Of a DNA stretch of 64,000 nt, positions 25,540-36,414 are shown piece after piece (positions within the stretch are counted from its first letter, which is position 1; every line of letters starts with the position of its first letter). The DNA comes from Gordionus sp. m RMFG-2023 (lineage: Eukaryota > Nematomorpha > Gordioida > Chordodea > Parachordodidae), in assembly GCF_954871325.1 (NCBI RefSeq), contig NC_088779.1, positions 3,722,846-3,786,845 on the forward strand, read 5' to 3'. A program made the position numbers and the translations under genes. The notes under the pieces are model-generated. The model did no database searches. It saw only the letters and a list, made by a program, of their open reading frames with translations, and was not told the DNA's origin.

Positions 25540-26230
25540 AGTTAAAACACAACAGTTGATAAAGATTTTTAATTATTTACAATTGTTTTGGCAAAAATTA
25601 ACATACAATAGACCGGTAAAAAAATTTTTTAAAATTGTTACATTTAAAAAATGATAATTTAGTTACAGTATCTGCATTATCAAAAATAAGATTATAATGT
25701 TATTTAAATTTCTTTTCACAGTTTTGGAAAGCCATTTTTACAGTGTTAAATGTATATTTTATCTATAAACTAGGCTCGAATTTTTTCGCCATAGCCAATT
25801 CAAGCTAAAAACCTAGGCCGATTATTTATTTATTAAAAGTGTAACAAAAATTCTAGAAGTATTCCCATATTAGTTGAGAAAGATTTTCTCCATTATCTAA
25901 AATTGTTTTGGCAAATATTAACATTCAATTAGATAGACCGGTAAAAATTTATTTATTATTGTTATATTTAAAAAAATGATTATTTAGTTGTAAGTAAAAA
26001 ATAATTATTTTCTGCATTATCAAAAATAAGTTAATAAATGTTACTTGAATTTCTCTTCAAAGTTTTGGAAAGCTATTTTTACAGTGTAAAATATATATTT
26101 TATATTTACCCCGATGAAGCTAAAAACCTAGACCGATTATTTATTAAAAGTGTACATACATTAAAGTCAGCAGTAATCAATGTTATTGGCCGTAGCATAT
26201 ATTTGGACACCTCTTTAACATTTTAATGAA
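25540..26230 (+). repeat. Local tandem duplication upstream of BTB-2
   Basis: Two copies of a block with TTTTGGAAAGCCATTTTTAC (about 25722) or its close variant (about 26061), each followed by GAAGCTAAAAACCTAG-like sequence. Unit 1 has one copy. The open frame 26038-26226 falls here. It is not open in the other copies, so I treat it as non-coding. Confidence 0.65.
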
Positions 26231-26377
26231 AAGCTAGAATTCTTTATTTACTGCACGGCTCAACTATTATTTTTCTTTTTAAATCAGTGCTAAAAATATT
26301 TTTGCTTGTAGCATTAATTTAGAAGGTTTCAAATTGATATTGAAAATATTAAAACCTCCGTTATATAATTTCCCAAC

Positions 26378-26587
26378 TAGTGGTATTAAACGGCGTCTCA
26401 ATTTTACCCGATTTTTAAAACGGCTAACTCAGTATTTTATCCAGAAAGATATCACTCTAGTCTAAAGATTTTTCTCATAGATGGCACAAAGGACTAGAAA
26501 TCTATTAGCGAAATCTTGTTAGGCAATATTTTTTTTGGCTAAAATATAAGTTAGCCGTTTTTAAAAATAGGCCCTTTAGCAACACTA
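26378..26587. mobile_element. Short hAT-like element, counterpart of 8869-9063
   Basis: Same ends as the unit 1 copy. Flanks TTCCCAAC (26370-26377) and TTCGCAAC (26588-26595) agree at 7 of 8 positions. Confidence 0.75.
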
Positions 26588-26782
26588 TTCGCAACTGAAT
26601 GATTGTATTTTAATATTTGTTCTTTTCAAATCGGCCCGAGGTTTGTAAAATTTTAAGACCCATCCCGCCCCAGTGTAATTTTTTAAGACAATTTTGCTCT
26701 CCGATTCGTGTTATCCTTGGCAGGTATGCAAATCATTGATAGATAATTTTTGAAAAAAATTACTTAAACTTTCTTTTAGATA

Positions 26783-27734
26783 ATGGAAAATTTTCAATTA
26801 TTTGACAAAGACTTGTCAATAGGAGAAAGTTTATTCTTAAATTCGTACATGTCTGATGTTAGATTTGAGGTTAAATAATAATATTTTTTTTATCTTAATA
26901 TATATAGAACAAATTGTATTGAATATCATTGTCTTACTTTGAATAGGTGGAGAAAGAAATAATCCATGCGCATACATTTATTCTATCATTTAAAAGTCAA
27001 ATGTTTCATACCATGTTCCATGGCAGTTTGAAATTGAAAGATAATTGTGTAAAGGTTGAAGATCTAAGGAAAGGCGTTTTTAAAATAATCCTGAAGTGAT
27101 TTTCTATATATATAATATAATTATTTCTAACAATATCTAAAAAAGATATATATATACCAATGAAGTTTGTAATATTAATTCAATCGACATTGACTCACTG
27201 TTAGAACTCTTATATGGTGCAAAAAAATATATGCTTAAGAATTTGATCGATATGTGCATTGAAGAAATAAATGTGTCCAGGTGTTATTATATAGATAGTG
27301 AAATTGCGTTAAAAGTATATTTAGCAACAGCTATACACCCAGAAATCAATATTTTTAGTTATTTCTCTGTAAAATTTTTTTTATACACTGTTTTATAAGA
27401 TATTAATTTTTAGATTCTTTTGAGAAATGAAAGTTTCGTATTTGATTCGGATGCTTTCCTTAACGCTCCTATCCATATAATAAAAAAATTTATCGAGTCT
27501 TTACCTAATGGAAGATCGACATCGAATCTCTACATTTCGGAATTTCTTATCAAATTCGCAAAAAATAAATGCTGCAAATGCCAGATTCCGGATGATTCAA
27601 AGAACGATTTATGTAAATTATCCCATAAAAAATCCCCACTTTTGGAATTCGATCTAGTAGACATGATTCAATTGGTTCGTAGACAAACATTATTAGAGGA
27701 CACCGAGATACTCAACATTGTGTTAAAATGTTAA
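26783..27734 (+). CDS. BTB-2: BTB/POZ-BACK domain protein
   Basis: Four exons, 26783-26869, 26947-27095, 27146-27368 and 27414-27734, join in phases 0, 2, 0 (introns 77, 50, 45 nt) into 259 residues. BTB landmarks: MSDVRFE, VEKEIIHAHTFILS, FHTMFHGSLKLKD, KYIYTNEV, LLYGAKKYML. BACK landmarks: FDSDAFLNAPI and LIKFAKNKCCKCQIPDDS. Compared with BTB-1 it lacks one codon in exon 3 and four codons around SHKKSPLLEFD. A small insertion near 27727 replaces the last dozen residues with a stop after IVLKC. It may therefore be a younger variant with a shortened C-terminus or an early pseudogene. All splice sites and the reading frame are still intact. ATG follows TTAG by 3 nt. Confidence 0.83.
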
Positions 27735-28330
27735 AAAAATTTCCCCTCCCCCAAAAAACAAATGATTATTGACTTTACTATGAATACTCCGATATTGAAA
27801 TTTATTCGCTATTAGTAGAATTGATAATAATCATGTATAATTATAAAATTGTGAAATAATAAATTAAATCACATGATGATAATATTTTAAAATATAAATA
27901 CAAAAACACATTTATTTTGTATGGTTCCTTAATAAAATGTTTATAAAATTAATTTCTATATATAGCACCACCAAACAAGTTTCTTATGGATTAATCAACT
28001 TTGTTACGTTATAAATAAAATTTTAATATGTATATATTTAGAAAAATGATGAAGTTAAATATCGAGAAAAGGGAAGGTTTAAAAAAAATTGATATTTCAA
28101 TCATCCATTTTTTAAGGAAAAAAGATACAGGCAATATCTGACTAAATACCAAGGACAACCAGTAAAACCCTGGCCAGGCGCTTATAAATTATTCTTTCGT
28201 AGGATATATTTTTTTTTACAAAATAAAACAATTATTAAAAAGCATTTTCTAGTTAATGAAAATGGATTAATAATAGAGGGGATGGGTGGGGGAAAGAAAG
28301 GTAGGAGCGCCTTGCGCCTTTAATGGCATT

Positions 28331-28642
28331 GGCGTACGCAGCGGGAGGGGGGCAGAGGAACAAATCCCCCCCCCCCCAAACCCCAAAAATGCAGATGCCG
28401 GATTATATTTTTCAAAAATATTATTGTTAATATTTATTCCTATCTCATATATATATAATTACATTTATTTATCACATTCATCTACTAAGTTATTTTATCA
28501 ATTAATTTTTATTTCAAGTTTTCCTTGGCGTTATTTACCTATTATTATCAAATTTTAGTGGCCTAATATTTAACAAAATTTCTAGTCAAATAATAATTAT
28601 CTCTGAAACTCCTTGTCCAACAGGGAGAAATAAATTGCAAGC
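28331..28642. other. Poly-C tract and unassigned sequence
   Basis: A TGGCGTACGCAGCGGG block (about 28330) and a poly-C run (about 28365) look like the end of a degraded transposon. The open frame 28286-28558 runs across it and has no motif. Confidence 0.4.
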
Positions 28643-29286
28643 TTGCCCAACGAGATCGAGTCTCCGCCATCAAGCAGTAACAGCTTTTATGGAGTTAGAA
28701 GAGCCGATTATTAATGCTATTACTGAAATATTACAATGGCTTGAAAGAAATATTTCCTCAGAAGCAAGAAAATTATTGGATTCAATACTTATTCCAAATT
28801 TTTTTTCTCATTAGAATGTATTATTTAATTATACGTATGTAATACTTTTCAAAAACATAACAGACTTGATTAAGAAGATGAGAATAGCGGAGAGAATTTT
28901 ATTAGAACTCAAGGAAATCAGAGCTAATGTTGATGAAGAATTTCATATTTTATATGTTATTGTTGAGTCAAAAGCAGAGCTATACGTGTTTAATATTTGC
29001 CCCCCCCCTCGACTTGCAGCAAGCAAGCTCATCGTCAAAACATTAATATAGGATCAGTAGAAGAGTATTATAAAACAAATGTCCCCTCTACCAACCTTTT
29101 TCATATGGTGATAGAAAAAAATATAAATATTTGTTAGATTTTTATCATGAAGATGTTAAATTATCTTATGATGCCTTATTAGCTGAATAACTAGGATTAA
29201 AAGATTAACTATGGTTGAAATAGTCCCAAAAAATGCTATGGATGCTTTGCATTATTTCAAACACATTTTAGATTATACTCCTAATG

Positions 29287-29815
29287 TAGTGTTCGCAACG
29301 GTCCGGTCCAGTCCGGTCTTATTAGACTTTTCGGTCCTATGGGACGGTCCCGTCCAACAACACGGTCCGGTCTGACCGAAGACCGATTAAAGAATATAAA
29401 AGTTTACTATAAAAAACTTTATAGTTAATGTGTATGTATATGAACATATAAAATATGATTATTTAATGCCTAACACTTTATAATATCTAATTCATCGTTT
29501 ACTTTTTATATTCTTCCGTTTCATTAAATTAAATATTCATAGTTTACTTTTTATATTCTTCTTTGATTAGGCATTTGTGTATAATATAATAAAAATGAAT
29601 TGATGATATAATTGAAATATTATAGGGTAGTTTAACTATTCATTTTTAATAAATTTAAATGCAGAATAAAACTTTTGTAGCTTTATAAAAATTTTTTTTA
29701 GGTGAGACCGGACCGCCTGGACCGGATCGACGGTCAGATCTCATTTGACTTAACGGTCCATCGGTCCGGTCCCATTTTAGAAAAAAAAGACCCGACCGGA
29801 CCGTTGCAAACACTA
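29287..29815. mobile_element. Short hAT-like element, TAGTGTTCGCAACGGTCCGG family
   Basis: 529 bp with 22-bp inverted ends (one mismatch) beginning TAGTGTTYGCAACGG, and a perfect 8-bp target duplication TCCTAATG (29279-29286 and 29816-29823). It splits the hAT transposase relic. Sub-terminal GGTCCGGTC motifs repeat inside both ends. Confidence 0.9.
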
Positions 29816-29898
29816 TCCTAATGTATTAAAATGATTATATATATTAGCAGCTCTTTAGTAAACTAATGAGAGAACATTATCTTTTTTAAGAAGAATAA

Positions 29899-30061
29899 CA
29901 GAACCTTGCAGAGGTACCATTTGCAGGACACGGCCCAGATTTTTTTTAAAAATTTTTTCCGGCCCGGGTGTTTTTTTTAAAAAAAATTAAGGGCCCGGCG
30001 GGGGTATATTCAAAAAAATTAAAATACGATCCGGCTCGGGGGCCGGGCCTGCATGTCTGTG
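29899..30061. mobile_element. Short element related to the hAT at 45960
   Basis: About 163 bp. Left end CAGAACCTTGCAGAGGTACC matches the right end of the 45960-47060 element in reverse. Right end GGCCTGCATGTCTGTG matches its left end. It sits between the SFLRRI and TYL codons of the transposase relic, so it is a second nested insertion. The target duplication is not clear. Confidence 0.7.
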
Positions 30062-30159
30062 AAAAACATACCTATGAAATACAACATCTGAAAGTAGATT
30101 GAATGATTTGGATTTTTTGAATATTCATAGGCATTTAACGCCAAGCAAGGGTAGATAAT

Positions 30160-31780
30160 TGAAAAATTAGCTCAAAACATACAAAATACAATTTATTTGA
30201 TTGACCAAATTTTTTTAGTAATATTAATTGAAAAATGTTTAAAAACCAAAAATTAAGAGATTTTGATCAATAAAGCCATCAATATATGCCTCACAAGTTT
30301 TCAAATATTTTAAAATTCTAAACCTCCTCATAAATTAAATATCAAAGTAACCTATATATTTTTTTTTAATTTTTAGGTTTTCCACATGTATTTACACCCA
30401 AATACTAAAAAAAAGCGTTATCCAATATTCATTCTGGGCTCCTAAGATGATATATCCTTGTTTATGCATTTAACGCCCTCTTATGGACATATATTTGTTA
30501 AATTTTTAAACTAAAAATAAAATTTGAGATGTAAATAAATTTTTTTTTTTTTTTACTTTCCATTTATAACATTACTTATATAATCTCAATATTCTATATT
30601 TAAAAGAATTGATTTATGTGTATTAAAAAAAATATTTTTAAATAAGATTATATAATAAAATTATTCATTATGATTAATTGCTTTTTACCAAAGGCAATAG
30701 TTGCTCATATAAATAGCTAATATTTGCTTATCCTAACTTAGTAGCATTCAATATATAGCATACGCTTTTTAAAATTTTTAAATGATATACATTAGAGATC
30801 TGCAAAGCTCGACTCCAGCCCGAACGGGCGTCGGACTAAATTTATCAATTTATATTATACCAAAAATTTCTCAGAGTTTCAGTGACTTTTATTATACATT
30901 AAATTTTCTTGATTAATTAATAAAATTGCTGCAAATAAATAATATAATTTGAAAATCATTTGGTGGTGGAGTAAGAAATATGCCAATCGAATTTGTTGGC
31001 TTGCAAAGCTCAAAATTAAGAAAGTGGAACATGTATCTCATTTAGTGTTAAATTTTTTATAGATATGGGACACCCAGATGAACTACATAATGTCGTGGTA
31101 TAAGGTACGGAAAATTATGAATAATTCGTAAATAGCTTAAAAAAGTCTTAAAAGCCTACACTTCAAAGATATTAGGAAAAGGAGATGGTGGCGAATATGA
31201 AAAAGGATATTTTTTAAGGATTGTCTTTGGAATGGTAAGCAATTTTGGAATCGGGTTTTAGAATAAAATATGTCAATTTAGAGAAATTATTAACGGCTCG
31301 AATATTTTTATTCCAACAAAGCAATTTAGATATCCTCACGGCAAGAAATGCAGTTATTTTTACCTTGAATTAACACCAATATTAGTATGACATAGATTTT
31401 AATAAATTATAGGAAAAATGGTAGGAGAGAAACAGCTTCTGCATGAACGGGGAAAGGGGTAAGATGAGTTTGGCTCGAAAAAAAGGTTGGAATAAATTTA
31501 TTGGGAGGTTATCTATTAATTTTTTAAATTAAAATGGACAAAATATATTGATTTAAAAATTAACAATTTTATTATAATAGACCTAATTATAATAATATAA
31601 TGATATTGCTGATCTAGACATTATTTTCCAAATAAAAATTCTGCTATCCTTTAAAATTACAATTAAAAAGGGTTAGACATTTTCAGCAAACTCCTATTCA
31701 TGATCATGCCAGACAATATGCTATAATAATGCATTCATTGTAAATGAGGGGGTTTTTAATTAAATTTATGAGGTCTAAAG
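30160..31780 (+). repeat. Segmental duplication, unit 2 downstream part, with R1 copy 3
   Basis: Matches 13770-14130, 16180-16526 and 21081-21760 in order, but without the foldback element, which marks that insertion as later. At 30790-30850 it keeps the left part of the TAGAGATCTGCA element at the same site as 5544. From 31426 it carries a CAGCTTCTGCATGAACGG element end, then sequence homologous to 1310-1510. Confidence 0.75.
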
Positions 31781-32888
31781 AAACAGGGATGTGAACCCTC
31801 CTTCCAAAAAAAATGATTTCGGGGTGGGTTAAAAATTCCCGATTTTGTGTTTTAAAAAAAAATAAGAGCTAACTGCACGTTAGTAGAAGTTACAATTGGC
31901 TAGAATATAAGATTGATAGAGGTTTTTGTATTTATTAATATTTTTTTTTAAAAAAAAATTCTTTACTAGAGTAAGCATGTTAATGGATTTTCCCATGGGA
32001 AGTAACTTATAACATTATTATATAAATTAATTATAAACAAGTTATTCTGTTATTTTTAATAAATTTTATTTTGTTATACTCCATATCACCCCTATAAGAT
32101 TTTTGAGAGCGAGGGAATAATCACAAATTTTTGATATATTAAAAAAAATACCTTTAATATTCCAGTATAAAATAAAATTTAAAAAAAAATAGATTATAAA
32201 AAATAACCAAATTTCACAATTATAACATATGTAAAAAATACATTTTAATATCACAAATTCCCTTTTAAAATACAAAATAAGATGAAGTATAAAAAATTTA
32301 ATGTTTAAGGAGAAATTATATAGACTTGATGGGTTGGTTGTGTTATATAATATTTATCATTTTCTAGGTGTAATGGGCATAACGATATCGATAAAATCTA
32401 TATTCGTTCTTTGGTTCCACCTTATCAAAAATGTGAAATGTCCTTCCCTGCTATAAATATTATATTTAAAAAAAATATGAATAGGATATAAGAAATTGTT
32501 CTATTGGAATTGCTAAAAAAATAGGTTTTATAGAAATTTTAGGATCATGATAGAATTTTGAAAACTGGAAAGCAATAATGATAAAAGAAAAAATTCGCGA
32601 TTTTGAGAATATTATAAATATTATCCTGTTTATTATACCTCTTGACCGGTCTAGTCTCATAGAATTTTAAAAAAAGATACTAAATTTTGCTATTTACTCT
32701 AATAGCATTTTGGGAAAAATTCTTTCCTTAGGTGGATACCATTGAAACGCAAAATGTAATATTGTCCGTGTCACTAGTAGAAATCAATTTTTAAAAATAT
32801 TAGGCCCGGCCCGAACCCAATTATTTTAAATAAAATTAACGGGCTGGGCCAAACTTTGGATCTCTAATTAAATGTTCCATTATATAAT
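31781..32888. other. AT-rich intergenic stretch
   Basis: No gene is recognised. Minus-strand frames at 32066-32275 and 32466-32660 are low-complexity. A fragment of the TAGAGATCTGCA element lies at about 32800-32866 (GGCCCGGCCCGAAC and CAAACTTTGGATCTCTA). Confidence 0.5.
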
Positions 32889-34660
32889 TCAATCATTTTT
32901 CCACAGGCCGTTCCGAACTAATTCGCGCATACTTTGAAATTTATATTTGCGGAAAAGAGAATGAATAAATAATCGATGTTCATAGATTGCTTAAATTATA
33001 TCAACAATGTGTAAAAAAATGCGATTTAGATTTAGAATAAAATTCAATTAATACGTACCATTTTTGTTACAATCTGGTGATTTCTTATCTGTAATTAATT
33101 ATTAATAAAATAATATAATAATTTCCCCATATTTTTTTTTAACTGAAATTTATCATTCGAAATTCAATAAAGAGATAAAGTGAATGACAAATTAATATAA
33201 AAAGATCGGAAAAATTCAAAATCAACAAATAGTTTGAATTAGATTCTATCCAAAACAGTATAAAAAAACGAAAATATTTAATAATCATATATATTAAAAA
33301 AAAATTGTATTTCTGAAATTTCCCTCTTTAAATCTGAATCTTGGGATAAGGCCTGATAAAGTTACTATAATATTAGATATCACAATTTATCATCAAAATA
33401 CAAAATATAAACAATTCGAAAGGTTTGTTTTATTATAGAGTATTCATTTAAGTTTAGAATAAAATACTAACTGGCATATCCAAAAAATACATATTTTACA
33501 CTAGTGATCTGCATCGGGCCTAGATTTCAAGCCTGGCCCGGCCCGATTTTTTTTTAAAAATAAATTTACCGGCCCGGCCCGAATTTATTTTAATAGAGAA
33601 ATTAATTTTTATAATTACTCAAAATAAAAGACATATGTTATATGTCGTTTAGTTTCAAATAAATAAAATCAAATATTATTTTATTTTACATAAAAAATAC
33701 AATATAAAATTGATAAATTTAGATATATTTTAAAAAAAATTCCAATTTTTTTTAAAAATATTAGGCCCGGCCCAAACCCGATTGGGCCTAACTTTGCAGA
33801 TCTCTATTTTACACAACTAAAACAAATTTGTATAAGTATACATTTGAATTCTTGCATAACAGAAAACAGTTTAGTTGCATCATTTTCGTGTTGGAAGAAA
33901 ACTTCTATGGAATATGTTAAAGCCTGTTCCATTTTTCCTATTGTAAATCGATATTGTTTCTATTTTAATTTTAAAGCAGAAAAAAAATATATATAGATAA
34001 TCATTATTTTATAGGTTTCCTAGATAATTCTATATATATAAAAAATGAAGAAATAACTTTTATGGAGTTGTATTTGATAGATGAATTTCCAAATTCTGAG
34101 GTGCGATTTCCATCCACGTCATATCTATACAATGTATAAAAATATTTGCTTAAATCTTCAGGGATCAACGATTCATGAGGCAAGAATCTTCCACTTAAAT
34201 TATACGTGTTGGTGTTATTACTCTCCACTAACTCCAGTGCAAAATTTTTTATGCCGTAGATTGCATCTTTTCCCATTTTACAGTACATGTCATTAGGTGG
34301 TAATACTATATTTCATTTAAATAGATTATAATAAAAATATATAATATTGACACTTTCAATTGTTAATTAGTTCTATCAAAGAAATCAATTATACAAAAAT
34401 AGTAATAAATTCATATACAATTTACGTTATTTATTACATTATAAATTATTAAAATGTCTTTATTATATTATTTTATTAAATTTCAAATAAATATAAAACT
34501 ATTTTTTTTACTCATTAAGCTTCCATTGTTTTGATCCTTCATAGGAAAGCATATCAAGCCTAGTAATAGAAGATTGTAGAAGTAATTTTTTGATAAAATA
34601 GTGGAAAAATTTACAGCATATATAAATTGAAAAAAAAATTAAAAGAAAAAAAGATTTCAT
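32889..34660 (-). CDS. Putative secreted protein, six exons, unrecognised family (copy 1)
   Basis: Six minus-strand exons: 34615-34660, 34512-34559, 34058-34305, 33842-33959, 33059-33088 and 32889-32989. All have GT-AG borders and compatible phases, and give 196 residues with no internal stop. Residues 1-20 (MKSFFLLIFFSIYICCLICF) look like a signal peptide. The mature part has four N-x-S/T sequons (NNT, NLS, NRT, NSS in exon 3), few cysteines, and a patterned stretch YRFTIGKMEQALTYSIEVFF in exon 4 that could be beta-strands, as in FN3-like folds. Exon 6 is basic (LFIHSLFRKYKFQSMRELVR). A second copy at 36415-37757 keeps exons 3-5 in phase, which supports the model. I do not recognise the family. 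Intron 4 holds the element at 33502-33806. Confidence 0.66.
33502..33806. mobile_element. Short hAT-like element in intron 4 of the secreted-protein gene
   Basis: 305 bp, ends TAGTGATCTGCATC and (reversed) TAGAGATCTGCAAAG, flanked by a perfect 8-bp duplication TTTTACAC (33494-33501 and 33807-33814). Same family as 5544-5877. The paralogous intron in copy 2 is empty. Confidence 0.88.
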
Positions 34661-34984
34661 TTCAGCATAACTTTTATTAGATAGAGTGTTAAAAAAATAT
34701 TTATACATATTCTCAGAACCGTAATCATGTAGGGTCTGCCCCCCCCCCAATAAAAAAAACTTTTTTGTCCACAACAAACCTGGGCTTCGAAAAAAATTTT
34801 GGCCCTCAAAATTTTTTCCTGATCTCAAGTTTAAAAGAAAATTCTAAGGATTTTGTATGTGTTTATTTTTAACATGTGCTTTCCTTTATATTTACCATTC
34901 ACTGATCTTCATTTTCTATTTATGACCCTTTCATTTTATAATTATAATGTTATATTTAGTGTAAAAAAAGTCCTTTAACGTTTA
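34661..34984. other. Upstream region of the secreted-protein gene
   Basis: Contains a poly-C run at about 34739. No repeat or promoter motif is recognised. The minus-strand frame 34508-34828 reads through exons 1-2 and their intron and is not the real product. Confidence 0.4.
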
Positions 34985-35280
34985 AAGTTCAATTCAAATC
35001 CCAGATGACCTTGGCTTGAATGAACCTAAACAAATCAAATTGTTAAATTACGTGAAAAAAGATGTACATGGAAGGCTAAGATGGGATCAAAAATTATGGC
35101 ATAGAGGTCAGGACTGGTTGGGGTACAGTGTAGAAGCTGATGGTGCATTTTGTTTTTAATGTATGAAATACATTTTTAGCCCAAGTGATGAATTTGAACG
35201 AAAGGGATTAGAAATTGGAAAAACTGGTTAACTGCAAAGAAGGAACTGCTAAAACATAAAAACTCATTTAAATTCTCAAT
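34985..35280 (+). pseudogene. hAT transposase fragment, TTF-type zinc-finger end
   Basis: Reads IPDDLGLNEPKQIKLLNYVK, then VHGRLRWDQKLWHRGQDWLG and YSVEADGAFCF, then PSDEFERKGLEIGKTG. This is the start of TTF zinc-finger hAT transposases, where W-L-x-Y-S-x-E-x-D-x-A-F-C-F-x-C is typical. A stop replaces the residue before the second zinc cysteine, and the frame soon decays. No inverted ends are seen around it. It may be the missing N-terminal part of a transposon like the 28643 relic. Confidence 0.68.
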
Positions 35281-35311
35281 ACGGTATAAATCTTAATATA
35301 AATATAGGATA

Positions 35312-35933
35312 GGGGAGACTGGGGTTAGGTAAACCCCGGGGCTTGGCAACCACTTAATCTCATTTTAAAATAAAATACACCAGAAGGTTAAAATTTTATC
35401 CTGATATAGTTTTCATTAGTATACATCTATGGACAAAAAATATTTTGAAATAATTAATTACTAAAAATTTTATTTAAGAAATAAAATTTTGATGAAATTT
35501 TCAAAAGATTTTTACATGACAGAATTTTAATTTTTATTAAAAATAATCATTTATATATAAATTTAATTTTATTGCAAACACTTCTATAATTTGGGTAAGT
35601 TTTATGAGTATTTATCACATATAGTATACATATCATTATTAATAAATAAAAATGCATTTCAATTTATTATGGCCTAAAAAACTCAATGGTTTAGGAAGCC
35701 CCTTGAAGTGGTTTGCCTCACCCCGCCATTGCGGCTTGTTGAACAAAATAATTTTCACTTTTACAAAAAATAAAATTTAAAAAAAATGATTATATTCATA
35801 AAATTTTTTATAAGGCACATTTATAGAGTATAGTTTTAGGTATCCAATCATATATTATTTTTTATATTATCTATAAAAAACAGGAGCTATAGCCAATTTT
35901 GTAAAAATTGATTCGACTAACCCCAGTCTCCCC
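35312..35933. mobile_element. TA-flanked DNA element, GGGGAGACTGGGG family, internally deleted
   Basis: 622 bp with ends GGGGAGACTGGGGTTAG and CTAACCCCAGTCTCCCC, TA on both sides (35310-35311, 35934-35935). Both end regions match 12368-13621 in inverse orientation, and the middle is missing. Confidence 0.8.
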
Positions 35934-35935
35934 TA

Positions 35936-36414
35936 CTGATAGCAATTATGTCAAGCCATAAAATTAACCTCAAAAAGATCCTGAATTAAATAAAATTATA
36001 AAATTAACACCCAAAATTACACATTATACATCATCCCAAATTTAAAACAAAGTCATCACCCCTACATATTTCGTTTAATTCATTTATACAAATTATTATT
36101 TTTGTGTTACAATATTTGCAATATGCTTGATTTTATATGTGGAAGTCTAATTTTTTCTGCAATATGAAATATGAATCATTTTATATGAAATATGATATGT
36201 GATTAATTTTATATGTAGAATATGAATAATTTTTATGTGCATATAAGACCTTTGGCAGCCCGAGGCCAAATAAATTGGGCGTCTTGCAGCTTTAAATTAT
36301 TTCCCCAAAGCATAAATTAAAATTAGCAAAAAGGAAAGCTCAAATTAAGCAATATAAAAAAAAATATGATTTAGATATATAATAAAAAAAATATTTTATT
36401 TCATTAATACATAC
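35936..36414. other. AT-rich intergenic stretch where exon 6 of copy 2 is expected
   Basis: By analogy with copy 1, the last exon of the duplicated gene should lie here on the minus strand. I find no matching open stretch. Confidence 0.45.

Larger units (their letters stand above)
24547..28330 (+). repeat. Segmental duplication, unit 2 (carries BTB-2)
   Basis: Direct counterpart of 7420-10890, with the same block order through the BTB gene. Unit-specific changes are the element at 25118-25290 and a tandem duplication of an upstream block (about 25540-25860 and 25855-26230), which is single in unit 1 (about 8350-8720). Confidence 0.85.
28643..30165 (+). pseudogene. hAT transposase relic, P52rIPK/ZMYM type, split by two insertions
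   Basis: Broken coding traces in family order: LRHQAVTAFMELEEPIINAI (about 28660-28720), MRIAERILLELKEI (about 28878), HRQNINIGSVEEYYKTN in another frame (about 29030-29080), NAMDALHYFKHILDYTP (about 29236), then, after the 29287-29815 insertion, ERTLSFLRRI (about 29869). After the 29899-30061 insertion follows SESRLNDLDFLNIHRHL (about 30090-30140). The last two are the C-terminal dimerisation region of hAT transposases. Several frames and stops show that it is dead. Confidence 0.78.

Noticed and set aside
26038-26226. 62-codon frame upstream of BTB-2
   Set aside because: It belongs to a locally duplicated upstream block. The matching blocks at 8521 and 25695 are not open.
28286-28558. 90-codon frame with GAPCAFNGIGVRSGRG
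   Set aside because: It spans a poly-C tract and a degraded transposon end, with no homologous protein motif.
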